Source: Limnomonas spitsbergensis
Taxonomy: Eukaryota > Chlorophyta > Chlorophyceae > Chlamydomonadales
NCBI GenBank assembly: GCA_037349105.1
Contig: JAYJMM010000121.1
Span: 754,001 to 818,000 of the forward strand
Direction of reading: 5' to 3'
Length of the DNA stretch: 64,000 bases
The notes under the pieces were generated by a model that saw only the letters and a program-made list of their open reading frames with translations, was not told the origin of the DNA and did no database searches. Position numbers and translations under genes: made by a program. Below, in pieces: positions 47,499-58,784 of the stretch; within the stretch, counting starts at the first letter, position 1, and each line of letters starts with the position of its first letter.

Positions 47499-48727
47499 AG
47501 GGTTACCCAGTACGGGCCGTATTGGCCTAAAATCCCGTACCGTATCCGTACCGCACCGTACCGTTTGCAACACGGCCAAGTACGGCCGCCATTTCCTGCA
47601 CTGCATGACTGCATGGGAGCATAAGTGCACAGACCAGTCAGACATATCAGATATTATCAGGATGGACGTAGGGGCAGCGCTGAGAACAAGTCCTAGGAAG
47701 GCAGCGTACACGGCTGATGCGCATTGGATTTTGCAGCCGTGCGTCATCATCGAAGGCTGGCCAGGCCAAGAGTGGGCGATGTAAATTTAGCGATAAGATG
47801 ATCGTCGGCACTATGCGATTTACAAATCACCTCGCGGGCATAGCAGGACAAGTTGCGGCGTGTAAAAGGGTAAGGCGTTATTAGGACGGGTGATACATGC
47901 ATACAGCGGTGATGTCGTGTGATCGTCTCCCTCGTCTAGCAAGTCCACACCTCCAGGACATCAAAATCTACGTAAGCTCGCTCGCTTCCAGAGGTAAAGA
48001 GGCATTCGTTGCTCGTAAAAGTCCAAGTATACTCCAATACTCAGTGGCAATAAGACACAACTTGGCGCCAAGTCACAATCCAAAGCTGCATACCGTACAT
48101 GGAGGGAGGAGGCTAGGAGTAGTATGTAGGAGCATCCTTGTCCAGGACTCCCATGAGGGAGGCAAGACACAGGAGCTCCGTGTCTCCTTACGAAGTGATT
48201 TCCATGCATGCCATGTAATGATGCAACTCAGCAACTATGCAAGGTGATTCTGAGGCCTCTTGTTTCTATTGCTATATTCATGCATGCAAAATTTTATGTG
48301 CCATGCTGGTGGGTAGCGTTTATATGGACTGGCTGAATTACTGAAATGCTGAATGGCATGTTGGAACATTGTAATGGCGATGTGTGAGGAGTTTGGGATT
48401 GAATCAATGATCATATTTTCCCCTAGCATGTCAGCATGGTAAATCTGCAAGCATGCATGGAGATCCTAGGTGTTTATTTGGGGGCCATGCAAAATTGCAT
48501 GGGGGCTGTCATGCAGCCATGCAGTATGTCAGGATGTGCATGGGGTCGAACAGTCATGGGAGTGTTGCATGCATGTGTTTCTCTGTGTGGATCCTGCTGT
48601 TCAGAGCCTTGAAAATGCGAAAAAATCTTGGACCGTATTGCCCTACCGTATTGTCCCTTTTGCCCGTACCGTATCCGTACCGTACCGCACCATATTCCCG
48701 TACCGTGTTTCCGTACTGGGTTACCCT
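47499..48727. mobile_element. GTACCG-family element copy d, 1.2 kb
   Basis: Ends AGGGTTACCC and GGGTTACCCT, flanked by CAAGGGCGCC and GAAGGGCGCC (9 of 10 identical). Both terminal 100 bases are GTACCG-rich, but the middle (47600-48620) is unique and includes a 116-codon open stretch (47897-48247, plus strand) without recognised motifs. This may be a longer or more complete member. Confidence 0.8.
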
Positions 48728-48737
48728 GAAGGGCGCC

Positions 48738-50229
48738 CAACTGTTCAGAAAATATAATGAAGCTAGAAGGAAGAGGGGACATAAATGAAGGAACAAAAGG
48801 ACAGGCCGGGAAGACAAACAAGATCGATGGCATCTGAGCTCCTCTAGCAACTAGCCCTGAACGAAGTCTACAACAACGTCCACAAAAGCAAGTTCATGAC
48901 GTTACACCTCTGGGCCATGCTGAAATGAAGCCCGGCCACGTCGGGAAACAAAAAGCCAGCTAGGAAAGTCGAGGGATAAGGCACAAAAGGATATGAGATT
49001 AGCAAGTTCACCCACCGAACAACAAGAACACAGAGGTCAGGCAAAGGTCAGGCCGTATCCCCTGCCCTGAGGAGATTAGCCTTCAAAAAAGCTCAACTCA
49101 AAATTGCTTACAACCAGAGCCCCCCCTGCCTGCGGGATCTCCGACGTCCTGTCAGGTTGAGAGGATAAAGGCGGGAAAAAGAAAAAAAGGAAAGGCTAGG
49201 AAAGACAGAGAGGAGCGTAAAGGGCAAAGAAAATCACCCCTCAAGAAAACGGTAAGGCAGACCGAAAGATCCCTGCCTATGAAAGCAAGAGAGAGACAAA
49301 AAGGGCCAGTCCAGGAGGCATACAATAAAAGGCAGCAAAGTAGCAAACTAGCCCTCAACATTGTCGACCACGTCCTCAACAAAAGCCAGATCCTCCCACC
49401 CATGCCTGCCCTGTTACAACTGCCGAAAGTCCGTGGCGCCCTTCGGAGGGCCTGCCCTGTCGCGGCACAGGGGTGCACCCTAAGGAATAGGTGCACCAAG
49501 CGAAAAGAACACAAGACATTCGTAAACAAGTACTAATAAACTCTTACAGAGGTTATAGTAGGAGCTTCTCGATCCACTGCTGTAACTCAGTGAACTCAGC
49601 TCGATAACAGGTGATAGCTCCTGCTACTTCACCTGGACTTCTTCGATACTGTTGACAAGATCTCGTAAAGCCTCGACTTCTGAGGTACTTCTAGACTTCT
49701 TGGGACGACCTTGGGCGATTGTGGCCGTTGATCTGCTGTGGTGATTCGCTTGCTTGGCGACTTCTGGTGACTGAAGATATCTCTGATGAATCAGATGGTC
49801 GACTTGGAGCCAAAGGAAAGGCTGTAGGTTGGAGATGTGATGGTTGGTTGGTGGTAATATCCAGCTGTAGGGCTGGAGATATGCCTTGTTAAGAGGCAGG
49901 AATAACTCTAATTGCTGCAAATAGTCGACTGTTGGCCTAAATGCACTGCCAGCTTCATATCAGGAGACTTGTTGATGCTTATAGGGTCGCTGTTGGCCTA
50001 GTTGCTCTGCCAGTTTCCCCTTAGTAAGACTTTGATTGACGATTAACTTGCAGATCGATAATCAGGAACAATAGCTGGGAACGTTAAGAGTCTATTGAAG
50101 GCCGTGAAATCAAGTAAGAAAGAAAATGTAAAGGACCCAGTTCGGGATCCTCTAAGACGGCAAACACACTTGTACAGGTTCACACATAACTTCCAACCGA
50201 AAAAGCAGTTGGCGCAGTCAAACGCACGG
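48738..50229. other. Gene-poor stretch
   Basis: Contains a truncated copy of the foldback terminus (48729-48749), a block at 48893-48970 (GGGCCATGCTGAAATGAAGC) related to 60170-60250, and a purine-rich stretch at 49150-49260. A 98-codon open frame on the minus strand (49624-49920) has an AT-hook-like GRPKKSR but no other support. No gene is called. Confidence 0.5.
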
Positions 50230-50450
50230 TGCAGTCATACGTCGTGACAGCCCTACCTCTCGCCCTCAGCCTCTCCTTCACGCTAGGGCACTGAAAGCAC
50301 ACACGCTGCGCATCCTCCACATGTTGGCCGTGTCCCGCAGCCCAGCACTATTGACAGTAGCGTGTGTCACGTTGCTGATCGCTGCGCCGTCCTCTATTAT
50401 CAGCTGTGCTGGCCACTCCGAGTCGCAGCCTTAAGTTGCACACAAAGAAG
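50230..50450 (-). pseudogene. Second LINE-like C-terminal remnant, same family, opposite strand
   Basis: Frames read CNLRLRLGVASTADNRGRRS, then after a frameshift GQHVEDAQRVCFQCPSVKER. It is clearly homologous to the 46930-47262 fragment, which shows a repeated mobile family rather than a host gene. Confidence 0.45.
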
Positions 50451-51076
50451 CAAGTGCACCTCCCCCCCCCGGCCGCTTGCGTGCAGCTGCGCATGCTCGT
50501 ACGCTGCGTCAACGAGAGCCAACATCTCTGTGATGGGTAGGCGCTGTAGGTCAGCTGCTGCCTCGTGCAATCAGGGGGGACTGGCTGCCCCACGCTCCAG
50601 CTCCTCCAGTGCACCCAGCAGATCAGAGCACCAGGTGCATCCTCTCGTGCCCTGGCTGACTGCCAGCTGCATATTTGCTGTCATGGCCTCAGCCATTAGA
50701 GGGCTGTCTTGCTGCGCTGCCGGTGCCACCGCTGCATTGTAGAAGCGGAGGATATGGGTCCACTAGTCTCGCTGTAGTGGCTGGATCTGCAGCTCTCTCA
50801 TGACCCCCTATCTGGCTGATGCGGGTAGCCCCGCATCCCGGCGCAAGTGTTGAAATAGGTTGGACTGCATCTTGTTGTGGAGACATGGCCGCGGCCGGAG
50901 GTGGCTGGTGGCCCACACCACGTGGTCGCCGTGGTTGGCCGAAAACCAGCCATTTGTGTGCCCCCTTACTTTGTTTTCTCTTTCCGTTTTTTCTCACCTT
51001 CTTTCTGGCATGCTTGTGTATTTTCTCTTTGTTGAGGGCTAGGATCTGGACGTGCTGGGGTCTCTTCAGAGTTTAT

Positions 51077-52226
51077 AACGGTACATACCCGCTGGGCCCT
51101 GCTGAATACTCGACAGCATGTATGGGGCTGGTACTTGGGGATGAGCAAGCTCAAAGTCCAGCTATCATGCACAGCCGGGACCATGGTGCACTGGTGCAGC
51201 CATGTCACCCTCCTATGAGAGGGGGTCAGGAACATGGAGGCCGCTGATCTTGACAGGAGAGGAGAGAAGATCGATTGGCGGGTTCGATTCCTTGACCTTT
51301 AGTCACCCACGATTCCTTGATCTTAAGTTACCCACGGTGTATGTTCCTGTCTCTCACGTTTCAAGGTTTCTGTTTTACGTGCCACTAGAGGGGACGAGGC
51401 TAGAGGGGACGAGAAGCATCGCAATTTGTCACATTCTTTACCTCGTAAGGTGAGCGTTTGAAGCCTTGGTCGAATCATTGAGTCGGCTGCTTTGAAACGA
51501 CAGCTGATGCTGAGTTGTCACTGGACCCGATCTCGATCCAGGCATGCAGTCAAGTGCCTTGCGTGTCATCGTCCCGATCAGATAGCGACAGCGACGTTCA
51601 ATGCTGCTTTGAAAAACACCAAATGCAAGCAGACAGGCTTTGCACCTCATCGAGTAAATGCTATGGCGCGGTGAACGGTATGAGAAAAATAATCCCCCAC
51701 CATCGGTCCATAGTGAGCATTTTAGTCAAGCCCTGGACTACTCCTGGTCTGTCGACAGTGAATGTAATCGGCGACCCAACCACTGCCCATATTTTTCTTT
51801 CGCCTTTTACTAAAGAAAACTGAGGGGTTGGGTCACAAAGCCGCCTTATATATTTTTTGAGAGCCTTGTGCTCCACTCATTAATTCAGGAAATTATACCT
51901 CGTTCTAAATGATGGCGAAAACTGCAACTAGCTTGCTTAACGGCTCCAAACTGACCAGACCCCGCCTCTGGATTCCAGTGAATCCTATTCTGTGACAAAT
52001 ACAAATTTCGTAGAGGGCGGGGGGGCGGTTCCAATCAGACCAGCCGTGCACTTCTTATGGTGTCGGTCAATGCAGTTGTTCACAAGTGGCAAATGACGTC
52101 TCGTCACATTTGCCTCCGTCAGCTCCTGACTATGGTGCCTGGGCGAGGTGCCGTCAAGGGTCAACACCTCGAATGTCGCAATGATACCGGAGAAGGTTCA
52201 GCAGGGCCCAGCGGGTATGCACCGTT
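51077..52226. mobile_element. Element bounded by 30-bp inverted repeats
   Basis: 51077-51106 (AACGGTACATACCCGCTGGG, then CCCTGCTGAA) is the inverse of 52197-52226 with one mismatch, 1,090 bases apart. The GCAGGGCCCAGCGG core is shared with the foldback elements. No transposase is seen inside, so it is probably non-autonomous. Confidence 0.65.
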
Positions 52227-52550
52227 CAAACCCATAAAAGCAAAAGCTAAAATTGGGTTGGAACCTTGAGCATGACACCGACTATCCCATCCCACACTAA
52301 GCCATGACGCCACGGATGACGGATTTATCAGCCTCACTCCGCCTGGAGTTCTTCAAGTGCTTGAGCACCCTGGCTTGCCACTATATAGCTGCCTCCATCA
52401 TGATCTGTTCCGGCGTCAATGCACCCACGCTTAAGCTTTAGGGACATGGAGCATGTCTGCTATTCGGAGCATTGCCAGGTCTAACACACTGTTGCATGAG
52501 ACTAACACTGTCAATGGATATCGCAGCCTTTAAAAGACAGGTCGGGTCTT

Positions 52551-54360
52551 TCAGTCGTTGCCACGGGTGTGACGGAGTAACCAGACTAGGAGAAGACTAG
52601 AAGAGTATTTGCATTTTAAGACATTAAAAAAAAGTCACCGTTTGCTGCCATTGCCGAGATCATAGCAACTGCTGGTTTAATAATGCTTGACTCAAGAGTG
52701 GGCAAGGTAGCACGATATAGTAATTCAGCACATAGATGGAGCGTTGACTAGGCTTGTGTTGTGGTATTAGTTCTTGTTAGTTGAATCCGTATCTGGAAAG
52801 TCCACAGACTGATACGATGGAATTTCGAGCTCCAAATCCAAACCTCCAATGTTAACCCCTTGATAGTGCCTGTCAAAAATACTATATCGGACGATATGAT
52901 ATGATATGAATATATGATGGCCCAAAAGACTATATCGTGCTACCTTGAGAGTGGGCATGCCAAACAAAGTGGTTTTGGTTGCGGAGCCACCCCCTCTGCC
53001 AAAATAAGATGTCCGTGGGATCTGCTTTTGTTACATGCTTTCATTATGATGCAAATCGACAGCATTTTTCATGAGAAATACAATGGCGCCGCTCTAGTTA
53101 GTTTAAAATCCACGTTTTGCCTGTCATTATCTCACACTTTCAACTTAACTTAATTGATGCATTGTTTTAAGTGATTCAGGCGAATCGTATCGCGGAAAGC
53201 CAAGCTCACTCCCGTTTCTTTGATCGAAACCTCCCTGTTGCTAGACAAGATGAGGACGGACTTGCAGCCCGCTCCACGACGGGAAGCGGCTCTGCAGGTA
53301 ATAGTCCCATGCTAGTCCCATGGGCAGTCCTATGTTAGCCCAGCAGAATAATGATATGAGAAAACGACAGCGTTATAAGTTACACATGTTACATGAAGTT
53401 ACATGGCGCGACCAAGAGTGAGGGAAATGCTGAAATGATCAAGAAATGCTGAAAATCAACGAATATGCACACCAAGCCCAAGCTACCATCAATCTTTAAC
53501 CCTAATCCTGACTACCGGTACATGAGATTCTCATATTCAGTCAAATAGTATACACACTTCTGTCCGCTCCAATTCAAGCACAGATTAGACACCCTACAAA
53601 GCCCTCCAAGACATATCTCCGCCCAGCGGCGGGCCGCAGGGCTGGGCCTTCCTGTCTTGGCCTACCTATTTTATTACAAAAAACGCCACATCCTGATTTT
53701 GTTTGGTATGCAGGACACATCGGCCTATTCTACCCCTTGCTGTCACACCACTCACTCAACACGATACTAATTTCCCCCGTTTCCCCCAAAATACTTAATT
53801 TCCCATGAAAAAACAGGGACCTTGCGACTTCGTATACTGCACTTCACTACCAAAACCGTTTTTTTGTCTGAAAAGTATGCTAAGTTCCTTTAGTCTACTT
53901 AATGGACAGCAATTCAGGTGTTTCTTGGCAGTTAGTAAGACACTTGGTCGGCAGTGACTACAGTCTCTATAAAACTTGATGAACAGTCACTATGCAACTT
54001 GATGGGCTGGAAGTACTACATCTACATGGGCAGAAAGTGCTACAAGTACTACATAAAGTACCACATCTACTTTGGGGGTCAATGGAAAATATTCATGAAG
54101 ACACAAATATTCATGAAGAAATAGAAACGTTGTTATCGGGAAATGATGTGTAACTGCCCTGTTGATCCACTTCTGATGACCGCTGTTGTTTGAATCTACC
54201 TGTGCTCCTCTTTTCTACCTGCACCGCTCTGCTTCTTGCACACACACTATTCTGATCGTTGAAACTGCTCTCCCGGGGGCTCAGTCTGTCTATGACCTTC
54301 TAGTTCTAGGGACCCTCATAAAACATCAAAAAAACACGTGGAAATTACCGCCGGGATATG
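52551..54360. repeat. Diverged duplication, copy A
   Basis: Matches 55471-58366 in the same order and orientation through many blocks: TCAGTCGTTGCCACGGGTGT, GCCGAGATCATAGCAACT, CGCGGAAAGCCAAGC, CGGCGGGCCGCAGGGCTGGG and TACCTGTGCTCCTCTTTTCT. No coding potential was recognised; it may be an old transposon. Confidence 0.8.
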
Positions 54361-55284
54361 AAGGGAGAGCAGGCGGAAATTTTGCCTACACAGATTCATT
54401 GGAAATGACAACCGTTTTTAAGTTCAAGGGTCGAAAAGTGTATACAGGGCGGGTGCCGAGCAGCGGCCGACCGAAGTTTTACTACTGGTAGAGTGCTCAT
54501 TGTACCGCGAGAGCAAGAGAGTTGGACGACGCGGGTCCAACGCACCCCAGCACCGCTGTTTCAGGGGGGGTGGGGGGACGAGTTCCCTGCTGCTCCGGCT
54601 TTCGCTGACACTGCCCCCGGCGCAATCGCCGTTGGACTCAAGGCAGGCTTTACCGCCTTATCATTCTCCTTGTTTGCAAGCTTTCAGGATGCCAGGTCGT
54701 TCTCAATGTGGATACCCCCCACGTGTAAGGTGTGACAGCATGCGTCCGTACCACATCACGCAGCCCCGATCTTGTCGCTTGGATGTGCAGGCGTCTGCGC
54801 GCGCATCCGTTTGTATTGCCGGGAGAACACGCACGGGTATTCACGGAATATCGGTCATCAATGATTCTCCCCGAGAGATCACTGGGATCCAGGCTGCTTG
54901 CTGGCGCGGCTGCTCAAGGGCTCAGTGGTATGTGCTCACAGCTGGAAAGTCCACCAACATGAGGAGCAGAGGACGGTGAGACTCGACTCAGGACACAGGG
55001 CGCTCATCATTGGGGAATGCGAAGCAGAGGCTGCTGGGGCCAGTCAAAGGGGGGCATTTCTAACCTGAAAACGCAGCATGGTTGCAGGATGCCCCATGCA
55101 TAGCCCATTTCGCTGGAGGCTGAACAGGCGAACACCACCTCATGCGGCCCATAAAATCTGCTGTCCCATCCCTCTCTGGTGCACAGGCATGATCGGCCCC
55201 CTTGAAGAAGAAGGCTGACCAAGGAAATGCCACTGCCGGCTACTTGGGCTGCGACCCCGTGGCGGATGGACGTGACACCGTAAA

Positions 55285-55443
55285 TGCATGTACGGTACGG
55301 TCAAACGGTACGGTACGGGTTCGGTAAGGTACGGACATAATGGGATGGGCTAGTAAGAAAATGGACAATACGGTAGTTCCAAACGGTACGGTGCGGTCAA
55401 ACGGTACGGCAAGGTACATAATGCGGCCGTACTGGGTAACCCT
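55285..55443. mobile_element. GTACCG-family element copy e, left end missing
   Basis: GTACGG-rich with the same core as copy c and a right end GGGTAACCCT at 55443. No matching left terminus or flanking duplication is visible. Confidence 0.7.
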
Positions 55444-55470
55444 GGCCCGAAGGTAGACAAGTCGTGCCAT

Positions 55471-58366
55471 TCAGTCGTTGCCACGGGTGTGACGGAGTAA
55501 CCGGACTAGGATTAGAGTCTATGTATTTTAAGACCTTCAAACAAAAGTCACCGACTGCTGCCATTGCCGAGATCATAGCAACTACTGGTTTAATGCTTGA
55601 CTCAAGAGTGGGCATACCAACAATAGTGGTTTTGGTTGCGGAGCCACCCCCTCTGCCAGAATAGGATGTCTAGGGGATCTGCTTTTATTATATGCTATAT
55701 TTATGATGCAAATCGGCAGCATTTGTCAGGAGAAAGACAATGGCGAAGCTCTCGTCTCAATCTGGTGTCTAAACAAATGTTGTAATGTCGAATTTCCCCC
55801 CTTAAAACCACATTTTGTGTGCCCCCCCTCCCCCCCGCAATCTGGCCCTCCCTTTCCTACACAACACCCCTTCGGCAAAACAATCGAAAACCAGATATGG
55901 AAAACTCTCGTCAAGTTGTACAACTTTCGATGGCGGGGGGGGGGGAGTTGTTTCTGCACCCTCGGACACGTGGACAGTTTTCATACATGAGACCAAAGTC
56001 TTTTAACGCTAGCCCGAGGCGGCAGCTACGCTTACAAAAATCCGCCACGGAACCACAGGTGAAAATTGTGTGTGTTTCAAAGTGAAAAGTCGAAAGCGAT
56101 GTCGTTTTAGTAACAAGTTTATCTGCCGGGAGCTGTAAGAAGTCACCAGGCAAGGGTTAGTTGGAGTGCATCCAGGCAACGTCCGGCACCGAGGATTGGC
56201 AGCCCCGGTCTCAATGATGATGAAAATAGCAGTAGCTGCAGCCATTGGTGCGGAGTGAGCTACAGTGTGACAAGGACGCATACATACGGTACATGAACGG
56301 GATAGAGATGTTTTTGAAAGAGGTTAGATTGTATACGAGTCTACGATGTTATGGCTGAGGGTCTGAATCTGCTAGTCCAATCTATTTCAGGCAGACATGA
56401 AGTCTCGCTTTCAAAATCCCGATTGCCACTTTCTGATCTCACTTCATAACTAAATCTCGCGACGCACTTTCGAATTCTCACTCCCGGGGTCGACATTTTC
56501 CCGTGTTGCCTTCCACTTATTTTTTACCGGTAAATCCATTTTTAAATGTCATTATCGTACATAATAACATGATGAACTTTCAAGTTATCTCAACTGGTGA
56601 AGTGGTTGATGTGATTCAGGTGATCGCGGAAAGCCAAGCCTAGCCTTTATCTTTGACTGAAATGTGTTTTGCTATTGCTAGACAAGATGGAAACTTACAG
56701 CCAGCTCCATCGCCGGGCAGCAGCTCTGCAAGTAATCCCATGTTATCACACCAGAACAGTGATATAAGACAGCGACAACGTTAGAAGTTACATGGGGCAA
56801 CCAATTGAGTGCGGAAAATGCTCTATGATCTAGAAATGCTGAAAATCAACGAATATGCACACCAAGCCCAAGCTACCCTTAAACCCTAACCCTGACTACC
56901 GGTACATGAGATTTTCAGATTCAGCCAAAATATATACACACTTCTGTCCACCCCAATCTGTGCACAGATTAATCACCCTGCAAAGCCCTCCAAGACATCT
57001 CTCGCCCAGCGGCGGGCCGCAGGGCTGGGCCTTCCTATCTTGGCCTAGTACCTACTTTATTACAAAAAACGCCACCTTCTGATGTTGTCTGGTATGCAGG
57101 AGAGATCGGCCTATTCTACCCCTTGCTGTCACACCACGCACTCAACACGATACTGCGCTACCCTCACGCACATCTCCGGTATGCGGTGCTCCCAAAATAC
57201 TGACTTGGACAAGAAAACACTGAAATGGCACCACAAAAAATGCCTTGCTGACCAAAAACACTGAATTGATTCAGGAGACACCGCAATGTCCCTTCATGCT
57301 GCATTGTTTAATTTGACGGGACAGACTGCATTGCTCCTGGACAGTTCCTTGTTGGACTTAAAATACCGCGGTGCTCCCGAAATACTGCATTGCTCCCGAA
57401 CAATTCCCTGCTGGACTCAAAATGCCATGTCCACAAAAATCCCTCGTTACACTCTAACTAGGCCTTGTCTTGCTGAAAAATACTGCACTCTCCCGCAAAC
57501 TGCATCGCTCCCGTACATTGCCTTCTTGGTCTGAAATACTGCACTCGCCCGCAAAACGCAAACTGCATCGCTCCCGTACATTGCCTTCTTGGTCTGAAAT
57601 ACTGCACTTCCCCGCAAACCGCAAATGTTACTGCATTGCTCCCGTACATTGCCTTCTTGGTCTGAAATACTGCACTTGCCCGCAAACCGCAAATGGTACT
57701 GCATTGCTCCCGAACCTTGCCTTCTTGGTCTGAAAATACTGTCCCCCGACTGCTCCCGAACATTGCTTGCCAGAAAACTGAGTAAAATACCATTTCCCCA
57801 CAACATACCGTTTCCCCCCCAAATACCTTATTTCTCCGGAAATACAGGAACCTTGCGACTCAACATACTGCAACTAGCTACCACATCATTTGTCTGTCCG
57901 AATAGTATGCTTTGCCCCCATCTACATAATGGACATTAATTCAGGTGCTTCTTGGCTGGTAGGAAGACACTTGGTGGGTAGGAACTACAGTCTCTACAAA
58001 CCTTGATGAACAGTCACTATGAAACTTGATGGGCAGAAAGTACTACAAGCACTACATAAAGTACTACATCTACTGTGGGGGTCAATGGAAAATATTCATG
58101 AAAACACAGATATTCATGAAGAAATAAAAACGTTGTTATCGGGATCTGATGTGAAACTGCCCTGTTGATCCACTTCTGATGACTGCTGTGTTCTAATCTA
58201 CCTGTGCTCCTCTTTTCTACCTGCACCGCTCTGTTTCTTGCACACACACTCTTCTGCTCGTTGAAACTGCTCTCCTGGGGGCTCTGTCTGTCTATGACCC
58301 TCTAGTTCTAAGGACCCTCAGAAAACATCATACAAACACATGGAAATTACCGCTGGGGTATGAAGC
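55471..58366. repeat. Diverged duplication, copy B, with internal insertions
   Basis: Collinear with copy A but longer: about 55800-56560 has no counterpart there, and 57290-57760 is a roughly 60-base tandem repeat (TTGCCTTCTTGGTCTGAAAT). Two short direct repeats around GAAATTACCGC follow at 58340-58430. Confidence 0.8.
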
Positions 58367-58539
58367 CCCAGGTCTAAGGAACCTCAAAATATACAATCAC
58401 TTGAACATTACCGCCGGAATATGAAGCCCAAACTGGCTGGCTGAGCTACTCTGCTCTAGATGACTGTCTACCTCCTGCGACTCAGAAAATGCACTGCAAA
58501 GCAACACCGACACATCCTAAAGCCCTCCACGGAGATTCT

Positions 58540-58784
58540 TGCAACAGAAAGCAGTCAAGAGGCCCAGACACAATGCCACCAGCTGCACCCGACAGGCAGC
58601 CACACAAAGGAGCGCTGGCTTCTTGACTGAGACAGCAGCCGGTCGTACTACTGAACCAGCGGCAACGCACCTAGAGCGCCGGCGCCTCTATCGCTTGTGA
58701 ACCAGAGGCAGGAGGTAGCTTGGCAGTATGCCACCGCCTGCTCCTGACAGGCAGCCACACGACGCACCTGGAGAACCGGACCCG
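58540..58784 (-). repeat. Copies of the cyclin stop-codon region past the gene end
   Basis: The last-exon segment around CAGCAGCTGGCCGTACTTCT and AGTATGCC recurs in worn form near 58540-58650 and 58655-58770, with GACAGGCAGCCACAC in both. The exon tail, not only splice edges, has been duplicated outward. Confidence 0.75.

Noticed and set aside
51265..51300. tRNA gene suggested by a GGTTCGATTCC B-box
   Set aside because: No A-box at the right distance and no cloverleaf stems around it; probably chance or an old SINE piece.
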